A stretch of DNA of 64,000 nt from contig NW_013171837.1 of NCBI RefSeq assembly GCF_000151665.1, forward strand, positions 25,995 through 89,994. The letters are read 5' to 3'. Numbering within the stretch: position 1 is the stretch's first letter; each line of letters opens with the position of its first letter. The notes beneath the pieces were generated by a model, which saw only the letters and a list, made by a program, of their open reading frames with translations, did no database searches and was not told where the DNA came from. This DNA comes from Blastocystis hominis. Taxonomy: Eukaryota > Sar > Bigyra > Opalinata > Blastocystidae. The translations under genes and the position numbers were made by a program. Below, in pieces: positions 23,301-34,912 of the stretch.

Positions 23301-26300
23301 CGTGGATATTCTTACTCCCCTTCTTCTCACTCTCTCCGAATCTTCCATTCACCATCTCCTCCATCTTGTCCTTTCCAACATCCAAGAATCTCCTTTACTC
23401 GATAAGATTCTAACTCCATTCGACTCAAAATCGGCAAACAATCCTCCTACACAATCCGAAGCAGTAGTTTCATCGAATTCCAAGCAGCAATCAACGGATT
23501 CAGACTCGCACTTATCAATCCATTTCCATTGCTCTGGAATTGGCGTTTTGTTTTCAGCGTCTGCTACTTCAATTGAAGGTCATGTGAGCGGAAGCGAGTT
23601 GTTTTCATCTCGTTCCATTCCGAACTCTCTGTGTTTGCTATCTGTTCGAAACATTCTTCTGCACTGTTCTCTTCAAAACCAATCCACCAAACTCGAAGGA
23701 TTCATCGAATCGTTTGGCATTTGCGATACTCGCTTCGATTCTCCTCTTTCGGATCCTTTCCGATCTCTCCTGCAGGGAGGATCCAAATCGAAGCCTTTCT
23801 GCTCGTTTTTTCTGGGAATGGAGAATCAAACCGGCAATCTGGACGAGGAATCGAAGCTTTCTGTAACTGCGAGAATGGGTTCGATTTCGATTCTGCCCAC
23901 GTGTTTTGTATTTTCGATGCTGGATGAGTTGTTCCTTTTCGCGAATCATTTGCTTGCTGAAGTGCTTTCTATTGATGTGAATAATCTCTTTTCCTTCTTA
24001 CAACCCATCACCAATCCAAATCCAAATCCAAACTCCAATTCTGATTTGGAGTTGAATGAATCATCCGAATCTTCATCCACTTCTTCCTCATCCCCCACCT
24101 CCATTTCTCTTTCTTTCCTTCTCGAACGAATCGCTTTGGGTCTCATCGACAATCCGCATTCCAAATCCTCCTCCGTTCTTCTCACAGGATTCGGCGTGGG
24201 ACTTTCTCTCTCTCTTTCTCCCTCGATGGATCTGCAGCTCAACGCGAAGCTTCTCGATCTTCGATCCTGTCGAAGCGATTCTTCGCTGCGTTTCCCTCCC
24301 ACCGACATGAGCGATGCCATTGCTCCGTTCGCTCTCGACTGCTTGGTTTCTATGCTCCAACATCCTCAGCCCCAAATCCGAGTCGACGTTTCCACGGTTT
24401 CTACATTTCAACTTCGGCTCGGCGTTCTCGATTTCGGACTCGTTCATCATTTCTTGTCCCATTTTTTTCCTTCCAATGGCGTTCACTGGGAGAAGTATTC
24501 GATCCAACTCCCTGAATCGGGCAATTCTCTCCCCACGAACGAGCCAATCAAACCCGAAACTTCCCAATCCGAAGCAATACTCACTGAAACTCTACCTTCT
24601 GAATCAATCCAGTCCGATACTTTACCTTCTGAATCAATCAATTCTGAGCCAAAATCCGAGTCTATACAATCCGACATTCTCCAATCAGAAGCTTCTTCTT
24701 CCTCTTCTTCTTCTCTTCACGTTTCCCTTTCTCTCCCCGAAATCTGCTTCCTGCTCGTGAACGACGCCCTGGAGTTCGAGCTCCCCGTGCTTCAGCTTTC
24801 CATCCACTCTCTCCAAACCTCCCTCGATTTGCACTCCGCTCTCTCGCTCCGCGCCTCGCTTTCTCTCTCCGGAGACTACTACAAGCAGAGCACAGCGGTC
24901 TGGGAGCCGTATCTCGAGCCCTGGCCGCTCTCTCTCTCCGTCTCGCAGGAATCCTTCGCCTCTTCGCTGTTCCAATCGAACGATCAAGCGATCGACGTCT
25001 CCGTCCACGCAGACTCCCTTCTCTTCCTCAACGTCTCCGCTCCCTTACTGGACTCGCTCGCCAAAGCCATGGAGTGCGTTTTTCACTGCGGATCCAGCGA
25101 TCACGTGCGAGGCGACGGGAGTTTCATCGCTCTTCGGAACCAAACCGGCTATCCGATGTCGTTCCACGTGATCGGCGATGAGGGATTGAATCAAACGCTT
25201 CTCTCGAAAGCCAGAGAGCGAAGACAGCGAGAAGAAGCCGATGAAACGCTCTGGGAGGGACTGGTCTCTGAGGAATTCGATTCGAATTCGATTGTGTGGA
25301 TGGAGATTCATTCTCAATCCCCGCGGATTCGCGTGTTCCGATCGATTCCAACGCGTCTGAACGAAGTTCCCTGCGAGGCTGTGGATCGTTTCGAACGATC
25401 GGATGATCACGTGACGCTTCCTTCGACTCGAATTCTCCGCGCGATTTCATTGGCCGACGCCGAATTGTGGGAAAAAATGGCGAAATCGCCCGCTTCCTTC
25501 GCGTGGAACGCGTCGAATTCGTCGAATTCGCTGGGAATCCCAGTGAGCCAGAAAGTGGAAACTGGGGAAGAAGTGGAGGTTTCGACGAGCCAATCGTTTT
25601 CGTCGCTGTTGGCGCATCCGTCGCTGGCGCTTCGATTTGTGGGGATTTCGGATCGCGCGTTGCCGCGTCGTTTGGTTTCGCTGAAGATCGCAGAATTCGA
25701 TCCGATCCAGTGCAACGTGGACCACGAACGCGACGTGTTTGTGCCTTTAGAAAACAGGGAAACGGGGAAAAAGGAGAACGTGGTGTTTCATAACGAAGTG
25801 AAAAACGGAATGAAAGTGATTTCGGTGTCCTCGGCTTTGTGCGTGGAGAACCGAACCGACTCCGCTCTGTTTGTTTATTTCAGCTCCGTCGAAGGCGCCG
25901 GTGAGTGGGAGCCGCTGCGTCCCAACGACCAGCAGTTCTGCCCGCTGGCGCTAACGAAAGAAGCGATGCTCCACGTGACGCGATCGCCCCTTGGAGTTTC
26001 CAATGGAACTTCTTCGAATAGAACTTCTTCCAATGGAACTTCCAATGGAACTTCTTCGAATGGATCTTCGAGTGAAGTACTGAATGAATTACTGAGCGGA
26101 ACGCCCGACCATTCCATTTCGCTTCGCAATCTCTCCAAAAACCGCGTTCAGTCCTCGCTCAACATCGGTACTCCGCAGTCTCCCTATTTCGTCCGCTTGG
26201 TTCTGCATCGGTCCACGCTCTTCGACGAATCGCAGCGTCGCTCCATCGACACTTATCGCCTCTGCATCGTCCCCATTCTCTCCTTCGCCAATCTTCTTCC

Positions 26301-29300
26301 CATTCCCATCGATTGCCTCATCGTCAACGGCAGCACCGTCCTCCAAAACGCATCCCTCCCCGCGGGAGAGCGCCTCGTTTTTCACACGGCCGACGTGAAT
26401 CCGACGCTTCGAAGGGAAGAGCAGTCGATCCACATCCGAATCCGCCCGCGGGGATCCAAGCTGTTCTCGCTGTTCGATGAAAGCGTGCTTCCGATTCTGC
26501 GGGCAGACAGACAGGCGTGCTGGGTGTTCGATGCAGCGCTGCAGCCGCTGCGGTTGAGCTATGGAGTGACGCTGAGCGCGGAGGGCGTGGTGACGGTGGA
26601 GTTGTTTTCGGATTATTGGATTGTGAACCGAACGAATGAAGAGTTGATTGTGGCGGAAGAGAAGAAGAAGAAGGAGAAAGAAGACGAAGAACGCGTCATT
26701 CCGGCGCAGAAGACCGCGGTGATTGAGTCAAATGTGTTCCAGAATCGAGTGGACTCGCAGTCCATCGATTCCATTCAGCCCTGTTTGTTTTCGTGCCATC
26801 AATCATCCGATTCGAACTCTTCTTCCAATGATTCCATGTTCATTCGCACACAAACCTCCGAATGGAGCGAAAAACTCGGAATTGGCGCCGTGGGAACCAC
26901 GGGAATCACCGCGTTGAAGCCCAGAAAGGGAGCCGAACAATCCACGCTGCGCGTGTTCGGAATCTCCATCACGCCCGCTCCCTTAATTTTTGGAATGACG
27001 AAAATCGTGACGATTTCTGCATCCATGGTTTTGTATAACAACACAAAGAAACCAATCAGTTTGCGGCAGGTCCACACGAATTCAACGCTCCTTCTTCCAC
27101 CCAATCAGCCAACTCCCTTCCATTGGCCGGACCAAAAATCGCCTCTGGAAGTGGAATTCCAAAAATCGGACCATTCTTGGACCGATCCTTGTAAGCTGGA
27201 AGTCGGCGAGTCGCTTCGATTGTTGGATGAAGCGAAGCGTCGCGTGCTTCGTGTGAGTTGTGTGATGGAATTGGAGCATTTGAATGTCGTTTTGGACTTC
27301 GCGGATCGATTCAACACCGAACTGTTCATCCGCCAATCCACCATCGACAAGACAAACGGAGAAGAAAATGGGGAAACCGGGGAAACCGGGGAAACGTCAA
27401 TCGATTATTGGCAGCTTCTGCAAAACGACTTGGTTCCCATGGAACTCCAAAAAACCGCGCTGCGGGTTTCCCTGTTTCTCCGCGGCGTGGGGATCAGTCT
27501 GATCGACGCATTCCCGCGGGAGGTGATGTACTGCTCGCTGGACGAGCTCACCGTCTCTGTGGAACGGTCCAATCAGAACACGCTGGCCGTTTCCTCGTCG
27601 ATTACCCGCCTCCAAATCGACAATTCGCTCGCGGGAAGCCCATTCCCGGTGGTTTTTGGCGCGCTAAACGCGGGCGAAGTGGAGGGAGATTCGGTGTGCC
27701 GCTTTCTGGAAGTTTCGCTGATGCTGTCGGAGCACCCTTCCGTGCTTCTGCTCGATTATCTGGGTGTTTTCTTGCGACCGATGAGCGTTTCGGTGGACTC
27801 GGCAATGCTGGAAGCGCTGCTTTCGATGCTGAATTCCATCGCGTTCCCGCCTTCTCCGCTGGATTCAGTGACCGGAGAGGCGATTCTTCGGAAGTACCCA
27901 CTGCTCTACTCGGAATTGCCGTTCATCACGAAGATTTCCCAGCGCTATTTGTACATCCAGGAGCTCATGCTTCAGCCGATTTCCGTGAAAATTTCCTTCC
28001 ACAACGATCCCTCCGCGCCGCTAACCGCGGATTTACTGCCTTCTTCGGCGTGGCTGCTTCCTCTCAAAGCCGTTTTGAACACGGCCACGTCGCTCGTCGC
28101 CAATCTGAACAACGCAGCGTTGCAGTTGGATTCGTTCGCGATGAATCAGAGCTACATCGCCCTCACGTCCTTCACCAACAAACTCCTTTCCCACTACATC
28201 CAACAAGTCATTAGCAAACTCTATCTCCTCTTAGGCGCTTTCAATCTCCTCGGAAACCCCGTCGAACTCGTCGGAAATCTCTCCGAGGGCGTCCAGGCGC
28301 TTTTCTTCGAGCCCGTCCACACACTCATGAAACGTCCCGAAGATTTTGTGGCTAGCGTAGGGAAGGGAACCTCCAAACTCGTTTCGATGACCGCGTACGG
28401 CGTTCTCAACTCGGTGAGTCAGATTACGGACTCGATGACGAACGGAATCGCCGCGTTGAACTGGAGCAAAACGTATCAGGCGGATCGTGCCGCGGGGAAA
28501 ACGGGGATTGTGCACGGATTCACGTCCGGCGTGAAGGGATTGGTGAACGACACGGCGACAGGCTTGCAGAACGATGGATTGAAAGGACTGGTGACAGGAA
28601 TTGGAACGGGATTGGCGGGCGTTGTGCTGAATCCAGTGATTGGCACGTTGGAATCCGTAACGAACGTGGCAAACGAAGCGAAAAACCGAATCCACGAAGA
28701 GAAAAAATTGAAACCCGTGCGAACACCGCGAGCTCTTCCACTGGACGGGTTTTTACTGCCGTATGATCCGTATTTGGCGGAAGGCGCCGCGTTTTTAGCG
28801 ATGGCCAATCGGTCGGCAATGTTCAATTTGAAACCGAATGAACGATACGTGATTCATTTCGTTGTGGACGACGGAGCACGCAGCCTGCTGCTCACCACAT
28901 TGAAACTGCTGGTTCTGTCCGCTGGAGGGCGCGTTGAGGGCGTTTCATCGCTGAAGAAAGTGGAATTGGAGCGCGAAGGCGCGATCGTGAAAGTGAAGCA
29001 GACTTCGCTGAAGAAAATGTGGAAGCAGAACGATGGATTCCATCTGCAAAGCGAGGAGATCGCGACGTTGTTCGTAGAGGCGGTGAATCGAATCAAATCG
29101 ACTTCGTTTGACGCGATTGCGAGTTTTGTTCGCGAGGTGGAAGCGAAGATTCAGCCGCAGAAGATGAAGGAAGAAAGCCTTCCCTCGCTGGACTCGCTGA
29201 ACTCGCTGGCGATTGGTGCGATTCGCTATGTGAGCTGCACGATGATGCGAGCAGGAGAGAGTTTCAATGAGGATCCAAAGCGAAAGCATGTGATGTACAA

Positions 29301-29610
29301 GGTGGAAGTGCAGGGAGGCGACGTGGTGTGGAATGTATATTTCCGATATACGCAGTTAGAGTAAGGAAATAAAGAAGGAGGGTTGATGGGTAGAGTGTTG
29401 CTGGATTCGATGCAGAAGAAGGCGGAGAAGGTGGGAAAATTGGCGTTGTTTGGACATATGGAGAAGCGATTCCGCTCAAGAAGCAGTTTGGAAGCGAGTG
29501 TGAAGACGTTTGTGAAGAATTTGGACGAAAATAAGGAATTGCTGCAGGGAGAGGAAGTGGATGCATTTTTGAAGAGACAGGCGTTTGATGTTCGTTGGTG
29601 TGAGAAATAA
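20386..29610 (+). CDS. VPS13: VPS13-family bridge-like lipid transfer protein
   Basis: Giant rod-shaped protein that moves bulk lipid at membrane contact sites. Exons 20386-20505, 20537-20617, 20648-20904, 20937-29360 and 29394-29610 give 3,032 residues; introns are 31, 30, 32 and 33 nt. The chorein amino terminus is clear (SIMNRFLPSILDVI, then SISIPWKTFPRKPIRISLDG). A VAB-like middle region follows. The ATG_C-type repeat region near residue 2750 has GFTSGVKGLVNDTATG and GLVTGIGTGLAGVVLNP. The last exon is supported by a GTAAGG donor, an open in-phase frame and the 3'-end octamer at 29,666, 56 nt after the new stop. Without that intron the frame would end at 29,364. Low-complexity Ser/Asn/Glu inserts lie at about residues 360, 640 and 1360. 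Codon use is GC-rich compared with the flanking accessory genes. Confidence 0.94.
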
Positions 29611-29665
29611 ATAAATATATGTATAGAAAAATAACAACAGAAGAAATGAAGTGATCGAATTGTAA

Positions 29666-29673
29666 TTGTTTGT
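29666..29673 (+). terminator. TGTTTGTT 3'-end motif of VPS13
   Basis: Octamer 56 nt after the TAA stop at 29,608-29,610. Supports the model with the extra terminal exon. Confidence 0.6.
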
Positions 29674-29710
29674 TCCCAAAGAAGGCGTATGTAGAGAGAA
29701 ACAAGGAATC

Positions 29711-29711
<1 letters not shown>

Positions 29712-29784
<73 letters not shown>
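29712..29784. repeat. (ATT)n microsatellite
   Basis: About 24 perfect ATT units between the 3' ends of VPS13 and TGS1. The length is likely polymorphic between isolates. Confidence 0.98.
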
Positions 29785-29833
29785 GTCTCCCTTCATTTTA
29801 TTTCCTATTCTACCCAATTTCGCTCCTTTCTCA

Positions 29834-29841
29834 AACAAACA
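29834..29841 (-). terminator. TGTTTGTT 3'-end motif of TGS1
   Basis: Octamer on the minus strand six nucleotides after the TGA stop. Confidence 0.65.
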
Positions 29842-29847
29842 CACTTA

Positions 29848-30919
29848 TCAAGACATCAAAAGAGTCGTATTTTCTTCGCTTCCTTGCTGCGCCAATTCTC
29901 CAAAATACACGATTACCATCTTCAAATGATTATCCACATATCCCTCCACGAACTCCACCATTTCACCAGGATCCGCCAACTGCGCCACTTCCCTCCGATT
30001 GATCGTTCGAGGAAGCACGAAAACGACATTCCTCGTCACTTTCCTCGCCAATCGAAATAAAAACGCACCATCCAATCCTTCTGGCAGATCCGACAAATGA
30101 AACTCCTCCTTCTTTGCATAATCCACTCCACCCCACGGAGGCGCCAACACCACAACGTCCGCCTTCATGGAAGGAAGCAGTTTGGTCGAATCGCCGCAAA
30201 TGCAATCGATTTTATGATCAACTTTGTAGATTTTGCTGTTGTGTTGCAGCATTCGCAATCGCTGCGGGTTCAATTCAATGCTAATCACACGCCGACAGGT
30301 CCGCGCCAATTGAATCGTGTTACCGCCAATCCCCGCAAACGCGTCGATTGCGACGCCGCAGCTGCATCGAATGGCTGTGTGGAGCGCTAAGCACTCGGGT
30401 GTGATGGAAAACAAGCCTTCTTCATCGTATTGAATGCCCCAATCCCAGCGTGAAAAAAGATGGTGTCGAAAGTGGAAATATTTGCGAACCGATCGCGAGA
30501 GAACGTGTGTGGATTGGATGGGTTCGTTGATTCGAATGTGGAGAAGGGATTGGGGAGGAATCGGAGGGGAGGATAAAAGAAGAGCTTGGTTTTGGTGGGA
30601 TAAAAAATCGATTTCGGTGGTGGAAAGTTCGATTGTTTCATTGTCACTGTGGAAGTCGAAGAGAGGTTCTAAGTAATAGGAGAGTGTGCGTGACGATTCA
30701 GTCTCCTCAGGAACGTCCATATCGATCACTTTGCAGGGAAGCCAATCTTCATTCACTTTGATTTGAACATAGAGCTCATTTTGGACATGGGAGAACGAGG
30801 AACTTGCCTTCTTCTTGTGCTTCTTCTTTGAAGGCTGCTTTGAAGACCCAAATTCGGCAGGGAGACCGAATTTCAATCGTTGCTAAGAGATTAGTTTTCA
30901 CGGCTATTCAAACCATCAT
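29848..30919 (-). CDS. TGS1: Trimethylguanosine synthase (cap hypermethylase)
   Basis: S-adenosylmethionine-dependent enzyme that converts m7G caps of snRNA/snoRNA to trimethylguanosine. The methyltransferase core is unmistakable: RKYFHFRHHLFSRWDWG, the SAM-binding DAFAGIGGNTIQLA, ISIELNPQRL, CGDSTKLL, and the catalytic APPWGGVDY. The main exon is 29848-30882. It lacks an ATG in the right place. A 31-nt intron (30883-30913) joins it to a six-base exon ATGATG at 30914-30919, giving MMQRLKFGLPAEF. That micro-exon is inferred. A lysine-rich stretch (KKKHKKK) near residue 20 may be a nuclear signal. The stop TGA is followed by TGTTTGTT at 29,841-29,834. Confidence 0.93.
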
Positions 30920-31313
30920 GGACTCTGCTTGGTCCTTTATAGAATCATCTGTAGTTTGTGTTTCGCTTATATCTACTCTGAAAGAATAAGAATTCGACAA
31001 ACTCGGCTCATTCATGGATTCTGCAAGAAGGGAGCGAACTTCTGTATACTCTCTATAATTCCTACAACATAAATTAGTGAGACCGCCGTTTTTACTGAAA
31101 ATCGATTCTTCTCGTTATAATACACAAAGGATCTTCGATTTCTATTCTAGTAGTTTCTTCAAACAGAAAGCACTCGGAATAGCAAAAGTCCTTTAGTAGT
31201 TGCATAAAAATGCTCTTTTGATAGTCTCACAATCTTTTTTTCTTTGGTTTACTATCAATAAATGCAAGTTCTCTACACGCCAACTCGTTCAAAGTATTTT
31301 TCTCCATCACAAA
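30920..31313. promoter_or_regulatory. Divergent intergenic region TGS1 / SDS22
   Basis: About 390 nt with no supported coding content, carrying both promoters. No specific motif identified. Confidence 0.4.
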
Positions 31314-32495
31314 ATGAACAACCAAAATGATTCAGAAGAAGAGTATGTGCCTCCAGGAAAACGATTAATCACTCCTCCTGATGTTGTTGAAATTGATCCA
31401 AACATGACAGTATTTTGAAGTATACATGGAAGTAACGCTTTAGGAACTATTCCACGTTGGAACACAGGGTTGCAAAGTGACTCGAATCGACGGAATAGCT
31501 CATCTCACCAATCTCACCGTATTTCATGCTATTTCGATTGACACGAAGAGCTTGGTGCTCCGTTCAAACCTAATCCACAAAATGCAGAACATGGATACGC
31601 TCGTCAATCTAGAAGTGTTGGAGTTATACGACAACAAAATCCACGAGATTAAACACTTCTCCCATTTAGTGAATCTTCGGTTGTTGTTTTGCTTTTCTCT
31701 CATTCCCAGTGTTCTCGACCTTTCCTTCAACAAAATCAAAGAAATCCCCGATTTATCTCCCTTACAACGCCTCGAAGAGCTGTTTCCTCTCTCTCCCACC
31801 TTCCCACCCCTAGCTACCTCGCCAGCAACGACATCGAAGACATGACCAATGTCTGCACGCTTCCTTCTCTCCGCCTTCTCGACCTCGGCTACAACTCCAT
31901 CCGCCACATCACCGGCGTCCAGTCGCTCTCTCGCCTCGAAAAGCTCTTCCTCGGCCGCAACAAAATCGAAACAATCTCCGTTTTTTTTTCATTCAAATCG
32001 TTTCATTCAGGGATTGCAGGGACTTCGCCTTCGCATTCTCGATCTCCAGAGCAACCGGATTCGCTCGTCGCGCGGCCTTGAGACCCTCGTCGATCTCCAG
32101 GAATTGTATTTTTCGCGGTTGAAGTGGAGATGAGATATCTCGCGTATAATGGAATTCCAAAAATCGAGGGGATGGAGGCGCTGCGGAGCGTGAACACGCT
32201 CGATTTGACGCATAATTACCTCACCGACACGCAAGGAATGCAAGGATTCGCCTCGCTCGAGTTCCTCTGGGTGGGCTGCGGGGCGTGGCGTGGAGTGTAG
32301 TTGTCGCAGAACCCGATTGAGACGTTTGAAGCGTTGGAGACACTCGGCGCATTGTCGCGTCAGTACGGTGTGCTGGAAACGGTGTATTTGGAACACACGC
32401 CGATTTATGATATGCCGGAGTATCGAGAAAAGTGCTTGGCGTTGCTGCCGTCGGTGAAGCAGCTGGATTCGTACTCGACGCGTGTTAGGGAATAA
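31314..32495 (+). CDS. PPP1R7: Protein phosphatase 1 regulatory subunit SDS22
   Basis: Leucine-rich-repeat scaffold that binds and regulates PP1 catalytic subunits. Eight exons (31314-31409, 31444-31518, 31549-31679, 31710-31781, 31814-31979, 32011-32105, 32135-32270, 32301-32495) give 321 residues; the seven introns are 34, 30, 30, 32, 31, 29 and 30 nt. SDS22-type 22-residue repeats are visible throughout: LVLRSNLIHKMQNMDTL, LELYDNKIHEIKHF, LDLSFNKIKEIPDL, LFLGRNKIETI, LDLQSNRI. The LRR cap ends with LETVYLEHTPIYDMPEYR. Length and order match the family. Unspliced, this looks like several small unrelated frames. Confidence 0.95.
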
Positions 32496-32676
32496 TTAAT
32501 CCTTTTGCTTTGTGGAATATTTTTTTGTTGGAATACACTCTGAATACGATGGAATAGCTTGATTTTTTGTTCCATAAAGACCTTTATTATAATCCACGCC
32601 ATATTGGATCTTTCTGTATATCCATTATCTCTATTTCACTCTGTAGCAATCAATTTCCATTTCAACACACACTGAA

Positions 32677-32684
32677 AACAAACA
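32677..32684 (-). terminator. TGTTTGTT 3'-end motif of the telobox gene
   Basis: Cleavage 4 nt before the octamer would leave TG followed by the poly(A) tail, so UGA is formed either way. Confidence 0.7.
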
Positions 32685-32687
32685 ATT

Positions 32688-33930
32688 TCAATACACTAGC
32701 TTTTTACATATATTTCTCCATTTATCCTTCAATTCCACATTGGTACGCTCAGTCAAATGCATCTTCCTCCGAATCAGCGCCCAATTTCCCTTCCCATAGG
32801 TATTCACGCCCTTGATTAGTTTCGCCTCTTCCTCCGGAGTCCATAATCGGCGTGTCCGCGTAGAGCCGAGCGGCTCGCTATGAATAATCTTGCGATATGC
32901 AAGTTTGGATGGAACTGGAATTGGAGGGAAATGTTCGATTTTGATTTCTTCTTCATTATTATTTTTCCTTTTCGAGACGCGAGGACTCGGGAAGATTTGT
33001 TTCATGGGAGAGGGAATTGTTTCGTGTGATTTTCGAAGGTTTTTCCTCGCTTCCGAACATTGATGACAGACCTTGTCCCTAGAGGTTGGAAATCGATTTT
33101 TCACAAACACGGAGAGTGTGGAGCTATCGGAAGACGAGTTGAGAGTGTCAAGAAGCTTCTGCACCTGCTTTTCACATTGCTAATCGTAATGCGGACACAA
33201 TGCAGCAACTCCTTCTAAAACTGTGTTTCCACACACAATCTCCTCCATCTGACAAATTATGCCGGAAAGAGTGCGTTGTTTCTTCTCAACGACTAACGGA
33301 TCGACAAAGGTTGTGATCTATGGAAATCAAAAGTGCGGAGGGAAAGGTACGGCGTCCTTGTCCTCTCCGGTGAGAAATTCAAAAAAGAATTTGTAATGCG
33401 TGTTTTCGTGTTCTAATTGTGAACGGACACAACAAAGGGATTGCTACGATCATCAAAAAGGTCTCTGAGCCAAGAGTCGATTTCCTTCTTGCTCCACTCT
33501 GGCTTGAAGAAGATACCCTAGAGATTCAGAGGGAGATGATTTGAAACGATCGAGATTTCGTAGAAAAGGGAAAAGGCACTGGCTTTGTTGATCTGTGGCG
33601 GATATTTTGCCAACGAAAACTAGAGTGAATGTGGACTCGAAAGCAAACGATATTATCGAGACAATCTTTTACAAGTAAAAAATCACTGTTTGTTGAAAAC
33701 TGCGAAACCTGAATGGAAAAGGGAGAAACGCACGATTACCTCTTTATCGGCTGAATAGTATAATTTGCGAGTTCGGATCGACTTCGCATAGATTTCGTCA
33801 TGTGAAAATTGCTTTTCGATATTTTCCTTTTCAAAATCTACACATTAGCCAAAAACAGCCAGAACGGACATTCTACTGCAGGCACGATTCTCTCTTTGAT
33901 ACAATATTCATAGCATATAAGATCATCCAT
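32688..33930 (-). CDS. TRF-like telomere-repeat-binding protein with telobox Myb domain
   Basis: Nine exons on the minus strand (33930-33870, 33837-33740, 33708-33673, 33635-33621, 33592-33548, 33517-33448, 33412-33351, 33317-33210, 33179-32688) give exactly 329 codons. Introns are 32, 31, 37, 28, 30, 35, 33 and 30 nt. The carboxyl-terminal single Myb domain has WTPEEEAKLIKGVNTYGKGN and the telobox-type VELKDKWRN, diagnostic of TRF/TBF1/TRB-class telomere binders. The amino-terminal 200 residues are helical (ALFSLFYEI-like SAFSLFYEISI, EIDSWLRDLFDD, HYKFFFEFL) and may form a TRFH-like dimerisation domain; this is inference. The 15-nt exon is the least certain piece. The gene ends TAT-TGA-AAT-TGTTTGTT. 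Expected role is nuclear telomere capping or transcription. Confidence 0.82.
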
Positions 33931-33983
33931 AGTTTAAACTAAAAATGTGTAATACATCAAACAACCGAAAAATGACTTTCCCT

Positions 33984-34878
33984 TTATTTTCCAAAACGCC
34001 TGCTTCGCTTCGACACGGATTTCAGAGCTTCTTTCAGTTTTTCAAACGTGAAGTCTGGCCAAAACTCATCTACGATATACAACTCAGCGTATGCCAGCTG
34101 CCACAACAAAAAGTTGCTGATTCGATACTCGCCTCCAGTTCGGATCATCACATCGACAGGTGAATTCCCTGTAGACAGGTTATCCGCCACATCTAGGCCT
34201 AACCACATCGGTTTACTGCATACCGCGCATGAAATCCTCCACCGATTCCTCTTCCTCCGATTTCCCTCCATTTTTCACCTGGAGCACTCGCTGCTCTACC
34301 ACTTTCATGCAGCTCTGTGCGATATCCCATTCTCCGCTGTAGTCTATGCAAACATTCACCTTCAGAGTGGTGTTTTGACGCGTGAACTCCTCCATTTCCT
34401 CCATTCTGCTAACCAGTTCTTTGGAAAGCCGATCTCGTGTATATGAAGAAAACACAAAAAGAAAGACGAAAGGATATGTCTCCCGATGAAACGAAGTTGG
34501 CAAGCATTGTAAATACTGTCCTTATCTTTCTTCATGGACTCTATCACTTTTCCCATATACAAATTGAAGAGAGTCATTAGATCTTCAACCTAGGGGAAAG
34601 GAAACGTTGGAACGGTACCTCTTTGTTTGAACGATTCCAATTCTCGCAAGAAAAGGCATAAACGGTGTACTCCTGAACCCCCAAATCAATACACCATTTG
34701 ATGGACTCTCGAAATACTTCAGAGCCTCTTCGATGCCCTTCCACCACTTCCAAATTGCGTGTACGCGCCCATCTCCTGTTTCCATCCATAATCACAGCAA
34801 GATGTCTCTACGCAGCCATAAACTCATATTCACACACTTCCCTACAATAGGATAAGATTCCTCCCGCTGCTCCGTCAT
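33984..34878 (-). CDS. cis-Prenyltransferase (dehydrodolichyl diphosphate synthase type)
   Basis: Condenses isopentenyl diphosphate in cis to build dolichyl diphosphate for protein glycosylation at the ER. Visible motifs in order: [14 protein letters not shown] (catalytic Asp), [57 protein letters not shown] and FWPDF. Exons read with confidence are 34878-34834, 34807-34619, 34589 to about 34,470, about 34,430-34224 and 34192-33984, with introns of 26, 29, about 20-59 and 31 nt. The third intron could not be fixed: no GT..AG pair of normal size restores phase while keeping RFIG, so this spot may hold a small lesion or an unusual intron. Only 33 nt separate its ATG from the predicted 3' end of AMMECR1 upstream. 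Confidence 0.88.
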
Positions 34879-34899
34879 TCCCAACAAATCAATGATTCC

Positions 34900-34907
34900 A
34901 ACAAACA
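34900..34907 (-). terminator. TGTTTGTT motif creating the AMMECR1 stop
   Basis: T at 34,912, spacer GGAA, then the octamer. The T is codon position 1. Confidence 0.75.
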
Positions 34908-34912
34908 TTCCA

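Noticed and set aside
27258-28214. Long open frame overlapping VPS13 in another frame
   Set aside because: It lies wholly within conserved VPS13 coding sequence and is a GC-rich shadow frame.
29383-29610. Separate small gene after VPS13
   Set aside because: It is in phase with VPS13 through a 33-nt intron with a strong GTAAGG donor.
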